A stretch of 64,000 nucleotides of DNA from Mycobacterium sp. JS623 (GCF_000328565.1 NC_019966.1:4712001-4776000); one strand, 5' to 3'; counted from the first letter of the stretch, positions 16,529-25,313 are shown. The notes: a model not told the origin generated them from the letters alone. Translations and numbers: made by a program.

Positions 16529-18036
16529 CAAGCTTCGCGGATCAAATCCGCGGCCTTTTCCCCGATCAGTACGCTTGGCGCGTGAGTGTGGCCACGGACG
16601 ATCGTCGGCATCACCGACGCATCGGCCACCCGCAGCCCGTCTACACCGCGTACGCGGAGGTCCGCGTCGACGACGCTGGCGTCGTCGCTACCCATCCTGC
16701 AAGTGCCAACCGGATGATAAAGCGTGTGCGACAACGAGTTCAGCGCCCGTTCGAGTGTCTCGTCGTCGAGCTGTGTCGCCTCGAGCGGCCGGGCGATCGT
16801 GCCGATGATCCCCTTGAGCGCGGCAGCCTTGGCGATGTCGGCACACATCCGCAGCCCGGACATCAGCGCAGCGCGGTCGGCGCCGGTGTCGTCGGTCAGA
16901 TAGCGCGGGTCGATGATCGGCTTGTCCTTCGGATCCGCTGACCGCAGCGTGATGGTGCCGCGGCTGTGCGGCTTGAGCAAGATCGGCCCCATCACAACGG
17001 CGTGGCGGTCGTAGGGGTCGCCGAGCCCCTCCTCGAAGTAGGGAGCCGGGGCGAAAATCAGCTCCAGATCGGGGTGTTCGAGATCGTCGCGACTCTTGGC
17101 GAACCCGTAGGCCTCACCGACGTTCGAGGTGAGCATGCCGCGCCGGCGGACAAAGTAATTCAGAAGTTCGAGCGGCTTCTCTGCCGTTAACAACGTGTCG
17201 TTGGGAACATCGAATCCAAGCGGAACCACCAGGTGGTCCAGCAAGTTGGTGCCGACGTCGGGTATGTTGGCCACCACATCGATGCCATGCTCGGCGAGGT
17301 GGTCGCCCGCACCGATGCCGGACAGCATCAGCAGTTGCGGGCTGTTGATTGCACCGCCACAGAGCACCACCTCGCGGCGGGCTGTGACAACACGGCGGGC
17401 GCCGAGCTGCTCGAATTCCACACCGACGGCGCGCTTTCCGTCGAATATCACGCGCGTCGCGGTGGCCTCGGTATGCAGCGTCAGGTTTTGCCGCCGCAGC
17501 GCCGGTTTGAGATACGCGTCGGCGGTGCTCCACCGCGCTCCCCGACGCTGCGTGACGAGGGTTTCGACGAATCCCCGGTGACCGCATTCGCGGGCGGCTT
17601 CCAGCCAGGCCGCCGTCGAGGTGCGCGGGCTGCGCTGCGGGGAGATGATGAGCGGACCGCTTTCGATGCGTTGGAAGTACTTCTCGACGTTGGCGTAGCT
17701 CCACTGGTCGCCGGCGTGCTCGGCCCACTCGTCGTAGTCGGCGGGAAAGCCGCGAACCCACATCATCGCATTCATCGATGACGAGCCGCCGAGCACTTTG
17801 CCTCGCGGCCAATAGATTTCGCGGCCGTCGAGTTCCTTCTGCGGCTCGGTCAGGTAATCCCAGTCCATGGCGCTACGAAACAACTTCGCAAAGCCCGCAG
17901 GGATGTGAATGAACTTGTCCTTGTCCCGCGGGCCCGCCTCGAGCACCACGACCTGAACGGACGGATCGGCGCTGAGCCTGCTGGCCACCACCGAGCCGGC
18001 CGAACCGGTCCCCACCACGATGTAGTCGGCATCCAC
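16525..18036 (-). CDS. GMC-family FAD oxidoreductase (choline-dehydrogenase-like)
   Basis: A 503-aa flavoprotein. The N-terminal dinucleotide motif is YIVVGTGSAGSVVASRL, with the FAD ribose Glu in VVVLEAGPRD. GMC signature 1 is GKVLGGSSSMNAMMWVRG and signature 2 lies around GAINSPQLLMLSGIG. The C-terminal active-site His is in LYHPVGTCRMG, with the second catalytic His probably in GHTHAPSVLIGEKAADLI. It corresponds to M. tuberculosis Rv1279, whose substrate is unknown. The gene is convergent with the HAL-like gene: their stop codons share the 4 bases CTAG (16525-16528). A link to quaternary-amine or alcohol oxidation is possible but rests only on family and position. Confidence 0.88.
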   Translation of the reverse strand: MDADYIVVGTGSAGSVVASRLSADPSVQVVVLEAGPRDKDKFIHIPAGFAKLFRSAMDWDYLTEPQKELDGREIYWPRGKVLGGSSSMNAMMWVRGFPADYDEWAEHAGDQWSYANVEKYFQRIESGPLIISPQRSPRTSTAAWLEAARECGHRGFVETLVTQRRGARWSTADAYLKPALRRQNLTLHTEATATRVIFDGKRAVGVEFEQLGARRVVTARREVVLCGGAINSPQLLMLSGIGAGDHLAEHGIDVVANIPDVGTNLLDHLVVPLGFDVPNDTLLTAEKPLELLNYFVRRRGMLTSNVGEAYGFAKSRDDLEHPDLELIFAPAPYFEEGLGDPYDRHAVVMGPILLKPHSRGTITLRSADPKDKPIIDPRYLTDDTGADRAALMSGLRMCADIAKAAALKGIIGTIARPLEATQLDDETLERALNSLSHTLYHPVGTCRMGSDDASVVDADLRVRGVDGLRVADASVMPTIVRGHTHAPSVLIGEKAADLIREAC

Positions 18037-18072
18037 CTGCCGGAGTCTATGAGCCCGGCGGCCGTCGCACGG

Positions 18073-18171
18073 TCAATTCGATCGCCGCAGGATCCTAACC
18101 AGCTCGCTGAGTCGTTCCAGCGCGCTCGAACGAGGCAATCTGTTCACCCGGTTATCGGTGTAGGTGCTCAT
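18073..18171 (-). CDS. Possible 32-aa peptide coupled to the MFS pump gene
   Basis: An ATG overlapping the MFS stop codon (ATGA at 18168-18171) opens a 33-codon frame ending TGA at 18073. The product starts MSTYTDNRVNRLPR and ends with an amphipathic, Leu/Arg-rich helix (LERLSELVRILRR). The 4-nt overlap is the typical arrangement of translationally coupled genes in this window, and the short codon string is protein-like. It has no known domain and is too short for standard gene calling. It may be a pump-associated small protein or a chance frame. Confidence 0.4.
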   Translation of the reverse strand: MSTYTDNRVNRLPRSSALERLSELVRILRRSN

Positions 18172-19715
18172 GCCGACACCGCCTCGGCCTGGAGCTGCTC
18201 GGGGTGGCGTGCCCGGGCGGGAAGCAACCAGGCGACGACGATCGCGGCGCCCAACGCGATACCGGCGCTGACCAGTGATCCGATCTGCAGGCCGTCGAGG
18301 AACGCCGTGTTCACGGCCGCGCGAACGTCGGGAATCACGGGCTGCGGCAGTTGACCGATCACTCGCTGCGCGGCGGCCATTGACCGCTCCATGGCTGCGC
18401 GGGCATCGGCGGGCAGATTGGCCAACGCGGTGCTCGCGGACAGCCGGCTCGAATAGACAGATGCGAACACGCTGCCGACGATCGCGACGCCAAGGGTGCC
18501 GCCGAGTTCGCGTGTCGTGTCGTTGACGGCCGAGCCGACGCCGGCCTTGTCTACGGACAGCGAGCCCATGATCGCCTCGGTCGCCGGCGCCGTGGTCAGA
18601 CCAAGGCCGCCGCCGAGAAGCACCATCTGCACAGCGATTTCGGTGTACGGCATTGCCGCGTCGGCCGTGGATGCCCACGCGAGTCCTGCCGCAAAGGTGA
18701 CCAACCCGCCTGCGACCACTGCGGTGGTGCCGATCCGTTCGACGATGCGGGGGCCGACGATGCTGGCGACCGCGATCGAGATTGCGACGGGCAATAGCCG
18801 TACTCCGGATTCAAATGCGCTGTAGCCCTTGATGAATTGGAAGTATTGGGTGATGACGAAGATGAAGCCGAACAAGGTCAGGAATCCAGCGGTCACGGCG
18901 AGGCTTCCGCCGGAGAACCGCCGGTTGAAGAACACGGTCACGTCGAGCATCGGGTGCGGGGTGCGCCGCTCCCACAGTGCGAAGGCTGCGAGCACTCCGA
19001 CGGCACTTGCGAAGCCAACCGCGGTGTGCGCGCTGCGCCATCCCCAGTTCGGCGCCTCGATGACGGTGTAGACGAGCGCGGTGATGCCGACAGAGGACAG
19101 CGCCAGGCCAGGCACGTCGACCGGTGGTGCCGCGGGGTCGCGCGATGTCGGGACGAACAGGACGCCGCCGATGATCGCCAGCACGGCCACCGGCACGTTG
19201 ACCATGAATACCGAACCCCACGAGAAGTGTTCGAGTAGCCAGCCACCGGAGATCGGACCCGCCGCCACCCCGACGCCGACCATCGCGGCCCACAACCCGA
19301 TCGCCTTCGCGCGTTTCACGGGGTCGGTGAAGATGTTCGTGATCAATGACAGCGTGGTCGGAAAGATGACAGCGGCGCCGATGCCCATCGCTGCGCGCGC
19401 GGCGATCAGCGCGTCGGCCGAGGTCACTTGTGCGGCAGTGGCGGAGGTGATCGCGAAGAGTGCGAGTCCTCCGCTGAGCCAACCGCGGCGGCCGAAGCGG
19501 TCGGACAGGCTGCCTGCCGACAGCATCAGGCCCGCCATCACAAGGGTGTATGCGTCGACGATCCATTGTAGTTGAGCGGTGTCGGCGTCCAACTCCCGCG
19601 ACAGCGTGGGCAGCGCGACGTTGACGATGGTGGCGTCGACGCTGATGACGAAGACGCTCAGGCAGATGAATGTGAGCGCAACGATCGGGCGATCTTTGAA
19701 GACTGGGATGCTCAT
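18168..19715 (-). CDS. MFS drug exporter, DHA2 (14-TM, EmrB/QacA) family
   Basis: A 515-aa proton-driven exporter of the 14-helix group. The first helix is VALTFICLSVFVISVDATIV, with motif D1/A-type features NVALPTLSRELDA, the loop SDRFGRRGWL (motif A) and motif C-like GPISGGWLLEHFSWGSVFMVNVP. The start ATG at 19715 is preferred to a TTG at 19751 because the latter lies inside the operator. It is divergent from an HxlR regulator at 19794 across a 78-nt gap with a clear nested palindrome, so the HxlR protein is its likely repressor or activator. Substrate unknown; antiseptic, dye or antibiotic efflux is usual for the family. Confidence 0.9.
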   Translation of the reverse strand: MSIPVFKDRPIVALTFICLSVFVISVDATIVNVALPTLSRELDADTAQLQWIVDAYTLVMAGLMLSAGSLSDRFGRRGWLSGGLALFAITSATAAQVTSADALIAARAAMGIGAAVIFPTTLSLITNIFTDPVKRAKAIGLWAAMVGVGVAAGPISGGWLLEHFSWGSVFMVNVPVAVLAIIGGVLFVPTSRDPAAPPVDVPGLALSSVGITALVYTVIEAPNWGWRSAHTAVGFASAVGVLAAFALWERRTPHPMLDVTVFFNRRFSGGSLAVTAGFLTLFGFIFVITQYFQFIKGYSAFESGVRLLPVAISIAVASIVGPRIVERIGTTAVVAGGLVTFAAGLAWASTADAAMPYTEIAVQMVLLGGGLGLTTAPATEAIMGSLSVDKAGVGSAVNDTTRELGGTLGVAIVGSVFASVYSSRLSASTALANLPADARAAMERSMAAAQRVIGQLPQPVIPDVRAAVNTAFLDGLQIGSLVSAGIALGAAIVVAWLLPARARHPEQLQAEAVSA

Positions 19716-19736
19716 GGGCAAAACCGTAAACCTTTC

Positions 19737-19775
19737 AGACAAGTTTCTCAAGTAATATGACGTATTACTTGTCTA
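19737..19775. promoter_or_regulatory. Nested palindromic operator between MFS pump and HxlR genes
   Basis: CAAGTAATA-TGACG-TATTACTTG (19749-19771) is a perfect 9-bp inverted repeat with a 5-nt spacer. Around and overlapping it, AGACAAGT (19737-19744) and ACTTGTCT (19768-19775) form a second 8-bp inverted repeat. TAGGGT at 19781-19786 fits a mycobacterial -10 (TANNNT) 7 nt before the HxlR ATG, giving a nearly leaderless transcript whose -35 would fall in the palindrome. HxlR dimers binding here could control both genes. Confidence 0.7.
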
Positions 19776-19793
19776 AGTGGTAGGGTTATTCCC

Positions 19794-20453
19794 ATGCCAC
19801 GGAGCTATCAGCAGAACTGCCCCATCGCCAAGGGCCTCGACGTGCTCGGCGAGCGATGGACGTTGCTGATCCTGCGGGAGCTCGTCGGTGGCCCCCGCCG
19901 CTACGGTGACCTGCGCGGACAGCTGCCCGGCATCGCGACCAACCTGCTGGCCGACCGGCTGCGCGAGCTCGAGGAGGCCGGTCTGGTCGACCGCGAGGAG
20001 CTGCCGCCGCCCGTCGCGCGGACGGTGTACACCCTGAGCCAGACGGGCTGGCGGAAGGTACTACCCGTGGTGAAGGCGATCGCGACGTTCGGCCTCGACA
20101 TGGTCGTGCCTGACGAGAGCGCGCTGACGCCGCTCAATGGATTCCTGGCCGGCATCCTGCTGGGCATCGAGCCCGGCAACGTTGGTGACGTCCGAGCCTC
20201 GTATCGCGTCGACATCGACGACCGCCGGTTCGAGTTCGCCGTCGACAGCGATGGACTGAATGCCGCGCTGGGTCCGCCCGTCGTCACCGTGACGGCGACA
20301 GCCGCGGACCTGATTGCGGCGCGGCTTGGCGCGACCGCCGCAGAACGCAAGGCCGCGCTGCGGCGGGTGAAGTTCGACGGCCACGGCGATGCGGTCGACG
20401 CAATGCGACGGGTGTTCGCGCTCACGGGCGACCCTGGCCTGTTGGCGGCGTAG
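19794..20453 (+). CDS. HxlR-family regulator with a C-terminal SCP2-like domain
   Basis: A 219-aa protein. The N-terminal winged helix-turn-helix of the HxlR family occupies residues about 1-95 (NCPIAKGLDVLGERWTLLIL, PRRYGDLRGQLPGIATNLLA). The remainder (residues about 105-215; YRVDIDDRRFEFAVDSDG, VTVTATAADLIAARLG) looks like an SCP2/sterol-carrier-type alpha-beta domain, which could bind a hydrophobic ligand and act as the sensor. This two-domain form is common in actinobacteria. The conserved Cys near the start (QQNC) is present. It is divergent from the MFS exporter. Confidence 0.88.
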   Translation: MPRSYQQNCPIAKGLDVLGERWTLLILRELVGGPRRYGDLRGQLPGIATNLLADRLRELEEAGLVDREELPPPVARTVYTLSQTGWRKVLPVVKAIATFGLDMVVPDESALTPLNGFLAGILLGIEPGNVGDVRASYRVDIDDRRFEFAVDSDGLNAALGPPVVTVTATAADLIAARLGATAAERKAALRRVKFDGHGDAVDAMRRVFALTGDPGLLAA

Positions 20454-20464
20454 ACCCCCTACGT

Positions 20465-20520
20465 GAGCAGACGCAAATTGCCCCGACACGCCGACGAAAT
20501 GGGGCAGTTTGCGTCTGTTC
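20465..20520. repeat. 56-bp palindromic repeat, copy 1
   Basis: Left arm GAGCAGACGCAAATTGCCCC (20465-20484), 16-nt spacer, right arm GGGGCAGTTTGCGTCTGTTC (20501-20520). The arms pair at 18 of 20 positions. It sits between the convergent HxlR and DUF559 genes and contains part of the DUF559 stop, so it could also act as a bidirectional terminator. Further copies lie at 21483-21536 (same orientation) and 56911-56968 (opposite orientation). Confidence 0.85.
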
Positions 20521-21427
20521 AGCCGGCCAGTTCAGCGCTGCTTAGGTGGTAGAAGATCCGCGCTACGAGATCCAATGGCCTGAGCCGGACGTCGTCGACG
20601 ACAATCGGTACCACGGTGTAGCCGCACTCCTGCAGCCTCGAAGTCTTCGTGCGATCGTGCTTCAGCGCCGTTGAGCTGACATGCCACTCCATGCTTTCGT
20701 ACTCGGCGACGACCATCGCCTCAGGCCAAGCGAAGTCAACCCGCCAGCGATCACCACAGCGGTCGACTATTTCGTACTGCAACTCCGGCGTCGGCAAGCC
20801 GCCGTCGATGAACACCAATCGCGCCTCGCTCTCCATTGGTGACTCGGAACGACCGTCAACATGCCTAATCAGCTCACGCACTTTGATGATGCCCCGCCGC
20901 CCTTTTTGGGCACGGATGGCTACATCGAGTTCCGTTGCAGTGCACGCTCCAGAGTGCAACGCGGCATCAAGCGTTGCCAGAGCGCGTGGTCGCCGCAGTG
21001 TGCGTGCGACTTCGACGGCAGTCCATGCCGGGGCGGTCGCCAAACGCTCGCGAACACGTTGTAGCGGCGCGTCGATCCGTTGATGCACCATCAAGCGCGA
21101 GCTCGGCCGCATGCGTACGCCGGGATCGAGGATATGGATGCGGTCGTCCTGCTCTGTGTCGAAGTCAAACAAATGTGCGGCCGTGCCCATACAAGCGACA
21201 ATTGCCTTGTTAGTGAGCCGGTCGAGTCCCGCGAGTTGGCCGACTGTGTCGGGTGGGGTCAGCGAGTAGACGCCGTGCCACACCCGAATAATTGCGCCGG
21301 CTCTCAGATGACCGTCGAGCGCCTTCCGCGACATCACCGTCAACAACTGTTCGCGGGTGACCAAGTCACCTCTCGAGGCGAAGAACTCGTCGATGAACAC
21401 AAACCGAGGATTGTCTGCCGCAATCAC
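20519..21427 (-). CDS. AbiEi-like/DUF559 protein with endonuclease-like C-terminus
   Basis: A 302-aa protein. The N-terminal part (residues about 5-60; FIDEFFASRGDLVTREQLLT, GAIIRVWHGVYSL) resembles the winged-helix domain of AbiEi-type antitoxins. The C-terminal part (about 210-300; WRVDFAWPEAMVVAEYESMEW, LKHDRTKTSRLQECGYTVV) is the DUF559/Vsr-like fold, where Asp and Glu residues suggest a restriction-endonuclease-like nuclease. GTG at 21427 is chosen as the first good start after a GCAGGGT site; the frame stays open upstream but overlaps the SbcC-like gene and looks non-coding. It is bracketed by palindromic repeat copies 1 and 2. A paralogue is cut by the right window edge. Function unproven; not a demonstrated toxin-antitoxin pair. 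Confidence 0.7.
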   Translation of the reverse strand: MIAADNPRFVFIDEFFASRGDLVTREQLLTVMSRKALDGHLRAGAIIRVWHGVYSLTPPDTVGQLAGLDRLTNKAIVACMGTAAHLFDFDTEQDDRIHILDPGVRMRPSSRLMVHQRIDAPLQRVRERLATAPAWTAVEVARTLRRPRALATLDAALHSGACTATELDVAIRAQKGRRGIIKVRELIRHVDGRSESPMESEARLVFIDGGLPTPELQYEIVDRCGDRWRVDFAWPEAMVVAEYESMEWHVSSTALKHDRTKTSRLQECGYTVVPIVVDDVRLRPLDLVARIFYHLSSAELAG

Positions 21428-21482
21428 AACCCGACATACCCTGCGGCCGATCTGTGGATGAATCTGCGGATGTGCACTGCCC

Positions 21483-21536
21483 AACAGACGCAAATTGCCC
21501 CGACACGCCGATGAGATGGAGCACTTTGCGTCTGTT
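21483..21536. repeat. 54-bp palindromic repeat, copy 2
   Basis: Left arm AACAGACGCAAATTGCCCC (21483-21501), right arm GGAGCACTTTGCGTCTGTT (21518-21536); 17 of 19 positions pair. The spacer begins GACACGCCGA as in copy 1, so both copies have the same orientation and flank the DUF559 gene. It lies just after the end of the SbcC-like gene (21550, minus strand). Confidence 0.85.
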
Positions 21537-21549
21537 CGCGGAAAGGAGG

Positions 21550-24168
21550 TCAGGCCGTCAGCACGATGTGGTGGGCATCCGTCACGCTGGCGTAGCGCTC
21601 CGGGCTGCAGGTCAGCACGATCACCTGACCGTCGCCGCCGACGGCGTCGAACACCGCGCCCATCTTGGTGAGCCGTTCGGGGTCGGTGAAGCCGAGCGCG
21701 TCGTCGATGACGACCGGCACGCTGTCGTCGGCGGCCACCAACCCCGCGCCCGCCAACCGCGCGACGATGCCCATCTGCTCCTTGGCGCCGCCGGACAACG
21801 ACTCGTACGGCACCGTGCGGCCCGCCAGTGTCCGGCTGCAAATCCGGAGCGCGCTGTCGATCTCGACTTCAAAGCTGTCGCCAAACACGATGCGGCCCAA
21901 CCGCTCCACCTGGTTTCGGAACGGGTCGACGTAGCGCTGCCGGGTGGCGTCGCGGTGTCGCGCCATCACCGAGCGCAGCAGCTGCGCAGCGCGGGCACGG
22001 CGATGCATACGCAGATACTCGGCCTCTGCGTGCTCGCGCTCGATCTGCGCGGCATCGAGCTGACCCTTGCGGCCCTCGGTGCCGTAGACCTTGAGTTGCG
22101 TCGTCACCTCGCGCAGCGCCTCAGACGCTTCCCCGTGTCGGCTGTCCAGCGAGTCGGCCCGGCGGACCGCATCGTTCAGCGCGGCGCTGACTGTGTCCGG
22201 TGCGCTCTTCGCCAGCTCGGCCCCCAGCTCCGCGACAAGTCCGGTCGCGCGTCGCGCTGCCTCACCGTCGGCCTCTGCCTTGACCGCGAGCGCATCATCG
22301 GTCGCCACCGCCCGCTGTTGAATCAACCGCTCCTGTGCTGCGGTCAGCTCGGTCTGTGCGGCGGTCAACGTCGAGCGGGCGACGTTGGCGTGCGCCGTCC
22401 GCTCCCCCAGCCGCTTCGCGGCGGCCTCTGCCACCTTGCGATGCGTCTCGCAGTCCGCGATGGCCTGCTTGTGCGCGGCCACCGCGGCGTCGAGCTCGGC
22501 GCGAGCAGCGGTCGGATCGTCCCACAGCCCGAGGTCGGCGGGCTCACCCGCGCGCAATTCGGCTAGACGCGTTCGTAATTGGTCGACGATGTCGTCGCCT
22601 GTCAGCGCTTCGCACGTAGCGCTCAGCTTCGTCTGCGCAGCGATCAATTCGCGGCGGCGCTCGTCCAACCGTCGTGCCTCGCCGACATCCGCGGCCCGCG
22701 CGTTCGCCAGCTCACCCGCCAGAAGCTCTTGTGCCGCTTCGAGTTTGGCCTGCGAATCCGATGCCGGAGTTCCCGGTACGACGCGCGCACGCAGCAGGCC
22801 GGGCAGTTCGATGTCGGTCGGCGCGCCAACACTGGCGGCCCAGCTGCCACCCGCCTGAAGCGCAACCTCTTCGCCCTCGACGCGTACCTCGACGTCGGAA
22901 AGCGCGACGAGTTCGATATGGGCTGAAGCGAGTTCGGCTTGGCCTGCGGCCCGGTCGACCGCGATGGCCGCGGATTCGATCGCCCGCATGGTGTCCTCGG
23001 TCAACGCAATGCCTGGGAGCTCGCGCACAACGCGGTCGAGTTCGCGGCGCGCGGCGTCGAGCTTGGCGAGGCGGCTTTCAAGCCGGTCGGCCTCGTCCCG
23101 GTCGGACACCCGCTCGACAGCGCGCCGGGCGTCCTCGACCCGAGCCTGGGATGCCTCGACCGCGGCGCGTGCCTGCTCCGCTGCGGCCTCGGCGGCCTCC
23201 TGGACTTCGGTCGCAGTGGCGAGCTCCTCGACAGCCTCTGCCGACGCTGCCTCGAGCTCGGCGATGGCGGCCGTGCGCTGGTCGATGTCGGCTCGAAGCC
23301 GGCGCCGTTCCGTCAGCGCGGCGACGGACGCGGTGAGGGTTGCATCCGCAGCAGTGGCGACCACCTCGGCCTGCTTGAGCTGCTGCGTCAGTGCGGCGAC
23401 GGCCTCCGCCGCGGCGCGGGCGTCAGCGAGCCGTTTCGCCGCATCGGCGCGCTCCTGGGCGAGCAGCGACAGGCTTTCGGTCAGCCCGGCATGCCTGCGC
23501 ACCGCATCGTCGACCTCGGCTACCGCGGCCGCGCAACGCGCCACCTCGTCGTCGGCGTCGCGTAACCGCTTGATGGCAGCGGCCCACTCGGCGGTCGGAC
23601 GGCCGGTCGGCGTGTAGTACCGCAGGTATTCGGCGTCGATGCGGTCGATCAGCAGTGGCTCGGCCCCGGACAGCTGAACGGCTTCACCCGCCGCCGCATC
23701 CAGCGCGCGGGACAGCGCGTCGCACCCCGAAAGATCCACCACCGCAGTGGACGTCGCCTGCAGCACGCGCTGCGCCTGCCACAACTCCATGTCGACCGTC
23801 TCGTCCAGCAGCGCAAGGACCCGCTCATGCGCTTCGTCGCCGGTGAGCTGCTCGCGACGCGGCGCCAGCACCGTCAACTGCGTCTCGCAACGCTTGTGAA
23901 ACCGCTTGTGGTACACGAATCGATAAGGGCCGGTGGAGATTTCGGCGGTGATCTCGGCGCCCACGTCGGCGTGCGTCGGCTTGACCTGCTTGACATCCTT
24001 TTTGTTCGACCGATCCTTGGAGTTGATCAGCAGGTCGAGCGCCTCGATCATCGACGATTTGCCGATCTCGTTGGCGCCGCTGACCACGACAACGCCGCGG
24101 TCGGGGAACTCGATCTCGCGATGGGTGATACCGCGGTAGTTCGTCAGCACGAGGCGGTGCAGTTTCAT
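21550..24168 (-). CDS. SbcC/Rad50-like ATPase (Rv1278 orthologue)
   Basis: An 872-aa SMC-type ATPase. The N-terminal half-site has Walker A SGANEIGKSSMIEAL. A long Ala/Glu/Arg-rich coiled-coil middle follows (residues about 210-690), with no zinc-hook CxxC that I can see. The C-terminal half-site carries the signature LSGGAKEQMGIVARLAGAG and Walker B VPVVIDDALGFTD. Size and layout match M. tuberculosis Rv1278. It starts inside the stop of the upstream SbcD-like nuclease gene (ATGA, 24165-24168), and the two probably form a DNA-end processing complex like SbcCD/Mre11-Rad50. The lack of a zinc hook makes it closer to the YhaN-type or short SbcC forms. Confidence 0.87.
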   Translation of the reverse strand: MKLHRLVLTNYRGITHREIEFPDRGVVVVSGANEIGKSSMIEALDLLINSKDRSNKKDVKQVKPTHADVGAEITAEISTGPYRFVYHKRFHKRCETQLTVLAPRREQLTGDEAHERVLALLDETVDMELWQAQRVLQATSTAVVDLSGCDALSRALDAAAGEAVQLSGAEPLLIDRIDAEYLRYYTPTGRPTAEWAAAIKRLRDADDEVARCAAAVAEVDDAVRRHAGLTESLSLLAQERADAAKRLADARAAAEAVAALTQQLKQAEVVATAADATLTASVAALTERRRLRADIDQRTAAIAELEAASAEAVEELATATEVQEAAEAAAEQARAAVEASQARVEDARRAVERVSDRDEADRLESRLAKLDAARRELDRVVRELPGIALTEDTMRAIESAAIAVDRAAGQAELASAHIELVALSDVEVRVEGEEVALQAGGSWAASVGAPTDIELPGLLRARVVPGTPASDSQAKLEAAQELLAGELANARAADVGEARRLDERRRELIAAQTKLSATCEALTGDDIVDQLRTRLAELRAGEPADLGLWDDPTAARAELDAAVAAHKQAIADCETHRKVAEAAAKRLGERTAHANVARSTLTAAQTELTAAQERLIQQRAVATDDALAVKAEADGEAARRATGLVAELGAELAKSAPDTVSAALNDAVRRADSLDSRHGEASEALREVTTQLKVYGTEGRKGQLDAAQIEREHAEAEYLRMHRRARAAQLLRSVMARHRDATRQRYVDPFRNQVERLGRIVFGDSFEVEIDSALRICSRTLAGRTVPYESLSGGAKEQMGIVARLAGAGLVAADDSVPVVIDDALGFTDPERLTKMGAVFDAVGGDGQVIVLTCSPERYASVTDAHHIVLTA

Positions 24169-25313
24169 GCCACACCTCGGTCCACCAGCCGCAAAAGCAG
24201 CGCCAGCGCTGCGCGGGCGTCGTCGGCGTCTGCACCGTCGGCCCGTGCGGTGCTGACCAATTCGTCGACCGCGGCCGCGGCGAACCCGCCGATGCCGAGG
24301 TCGTCGAACTCACCGTCGGCAGGGATGACCGCGATATCGGTCTGCTTGTCCCACGGCACCAGGGCTGCGAACAGCCGGGCGTACTTGTCGAGGCACGCAT
24401 CGAGCGCGGCCTTGTCGGTCACCGTCAGCGATCCGTTGAGCCCCAGCCGCACGACGGTGCGCTCCTTGTCCGGCATCAAGTCCAGGTTGATGTCGAGATC
24501 GGCGACGTCGCGACTGCTGTCCACGGTGCGGCACAGCGTGATGAAGCGCCACCTTCCGACACGTTGTGCGTCTACCCGAACCGGCCGATGCGGGTCGTCT
24601 TCATCGATGTCCACCAGCAGCACGTGCCCGGGATCGGGCTCGATGTCGTCGTAGTTGGTGACCTCCGGTGAGCCGGAGTACCAGATGCGGCCCGTCGCAC
24701 CCACCTGAGTGCGAGAATGCTTGTCCCCCAACGCAATATAGTGAACAGCGCCGCGATCGATGGCCGCCTCGAGCGCGCCGAGCCGGAGCAGCGACGGTTT
24801 GTCCTTGTCCGGTTCGAAGATGTCGACGCCGCCGTGGCCCACCACGATTCGCGTAACGCCGTCGGCCTGCAGCCCGTCAAGCACCTCAGCGACCAGATCG
24901 CTGGTCGGCTTCTTCGAGCGCCACGGCGCGGCAACGATTTCCAGCCCCGGCCGCACCTTGTGCACCCCTGCCCGGTCGAGAACTGTGACGTTGTCGGGGC
25001 ATTCGGCGGTGAACAGCGCGCTGGTGTACACCGATGCCGCGTCGAGCGGATCGTGGTTGCCCGGCAGCAGGTACACCGGAATGCCAATGGCGCGCATGAC
25101 TTCCAGTGACATGCTGACGTCGCGCGGCGCAAGTTGGTTGTCCTCGAAGACATCTCCTGCCACGACGACGAATTCGGCGCCTGCGTCAACCGCGAGCGGT
25201 CCGATGCCGACGACGACGTCGCGGCGGGCAGCCGAATACCGTGGCTGGGCCTCGCCGTTCAGGAAGTATCGGGTCATGCCGAGTTGCCAGTCGGCGGTGT
25301 GCACGAATCGCAT
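24165..25313 (-). CDS. SbcD/Mre11-like metallophosphoesterase (Rv1277 orthologue)
   Basis: A 382-aa nuclease-type calcineurin-fold protein. The phosphoesterase motifs are in order: MRFVHTADWQLG (D-x-H variant: A-D-W), VVVAGDVFEDNQL (GD), LLPGNHDPLD (GNHD), VGHGGVDIF and YIALGDKH (GDxH). The ATG at 25313 is preferred because of the GAGAGGG ribosome binding site and because the protein then begins at the first motif; the frame is open to 25574. It overlaps the ATPase gene by 4 nt. The neighbour on the left, a histidine phosphatase, is divergent. Confidence 0.88.
   Translation of the reverse strand: MRFVHTADWQLGMTRYFLNGEAQPRYSAARRDVVVGIGPLAVDAGAEFVVVAGDVFEDNQLAPRDVSMSLEVMRAIGIPVYLLPGNHDPLDAASVYTSALFTAECPDNVTVLDRAGVHKVRPGLEIVAAPWRSKKPTSDLVAEVLDGLQADGVTRIVVGHGGVDIFEPDKDKPSLLRLGALEAAIDRGAVHYIALGDKHSRTQVGATGRIWYSGSPEVTNYDDIEPDPGHVLLVDIDEDDPHRPVRVDAQRVGRWRFITLCRTVDSSRDVADLDINLDLMPDKERTVVRLGLNGSLTVTDKAALDACLDKYARLFAALVPWDKQTDIAVIPADGEFDDLGIGGFAAAAVDELVSTARADGADADDARAALALLLRLVDRGVA

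Noticed and set aside
20519..21427. DUF559 gene as half of an AbiE toxin-antitoxin pair
   Set aside because: No AbiEii-type nucleotidyltransferase toxin gene is adjacent; the resemblance is limited to the N-terminal helix-turn-helix.
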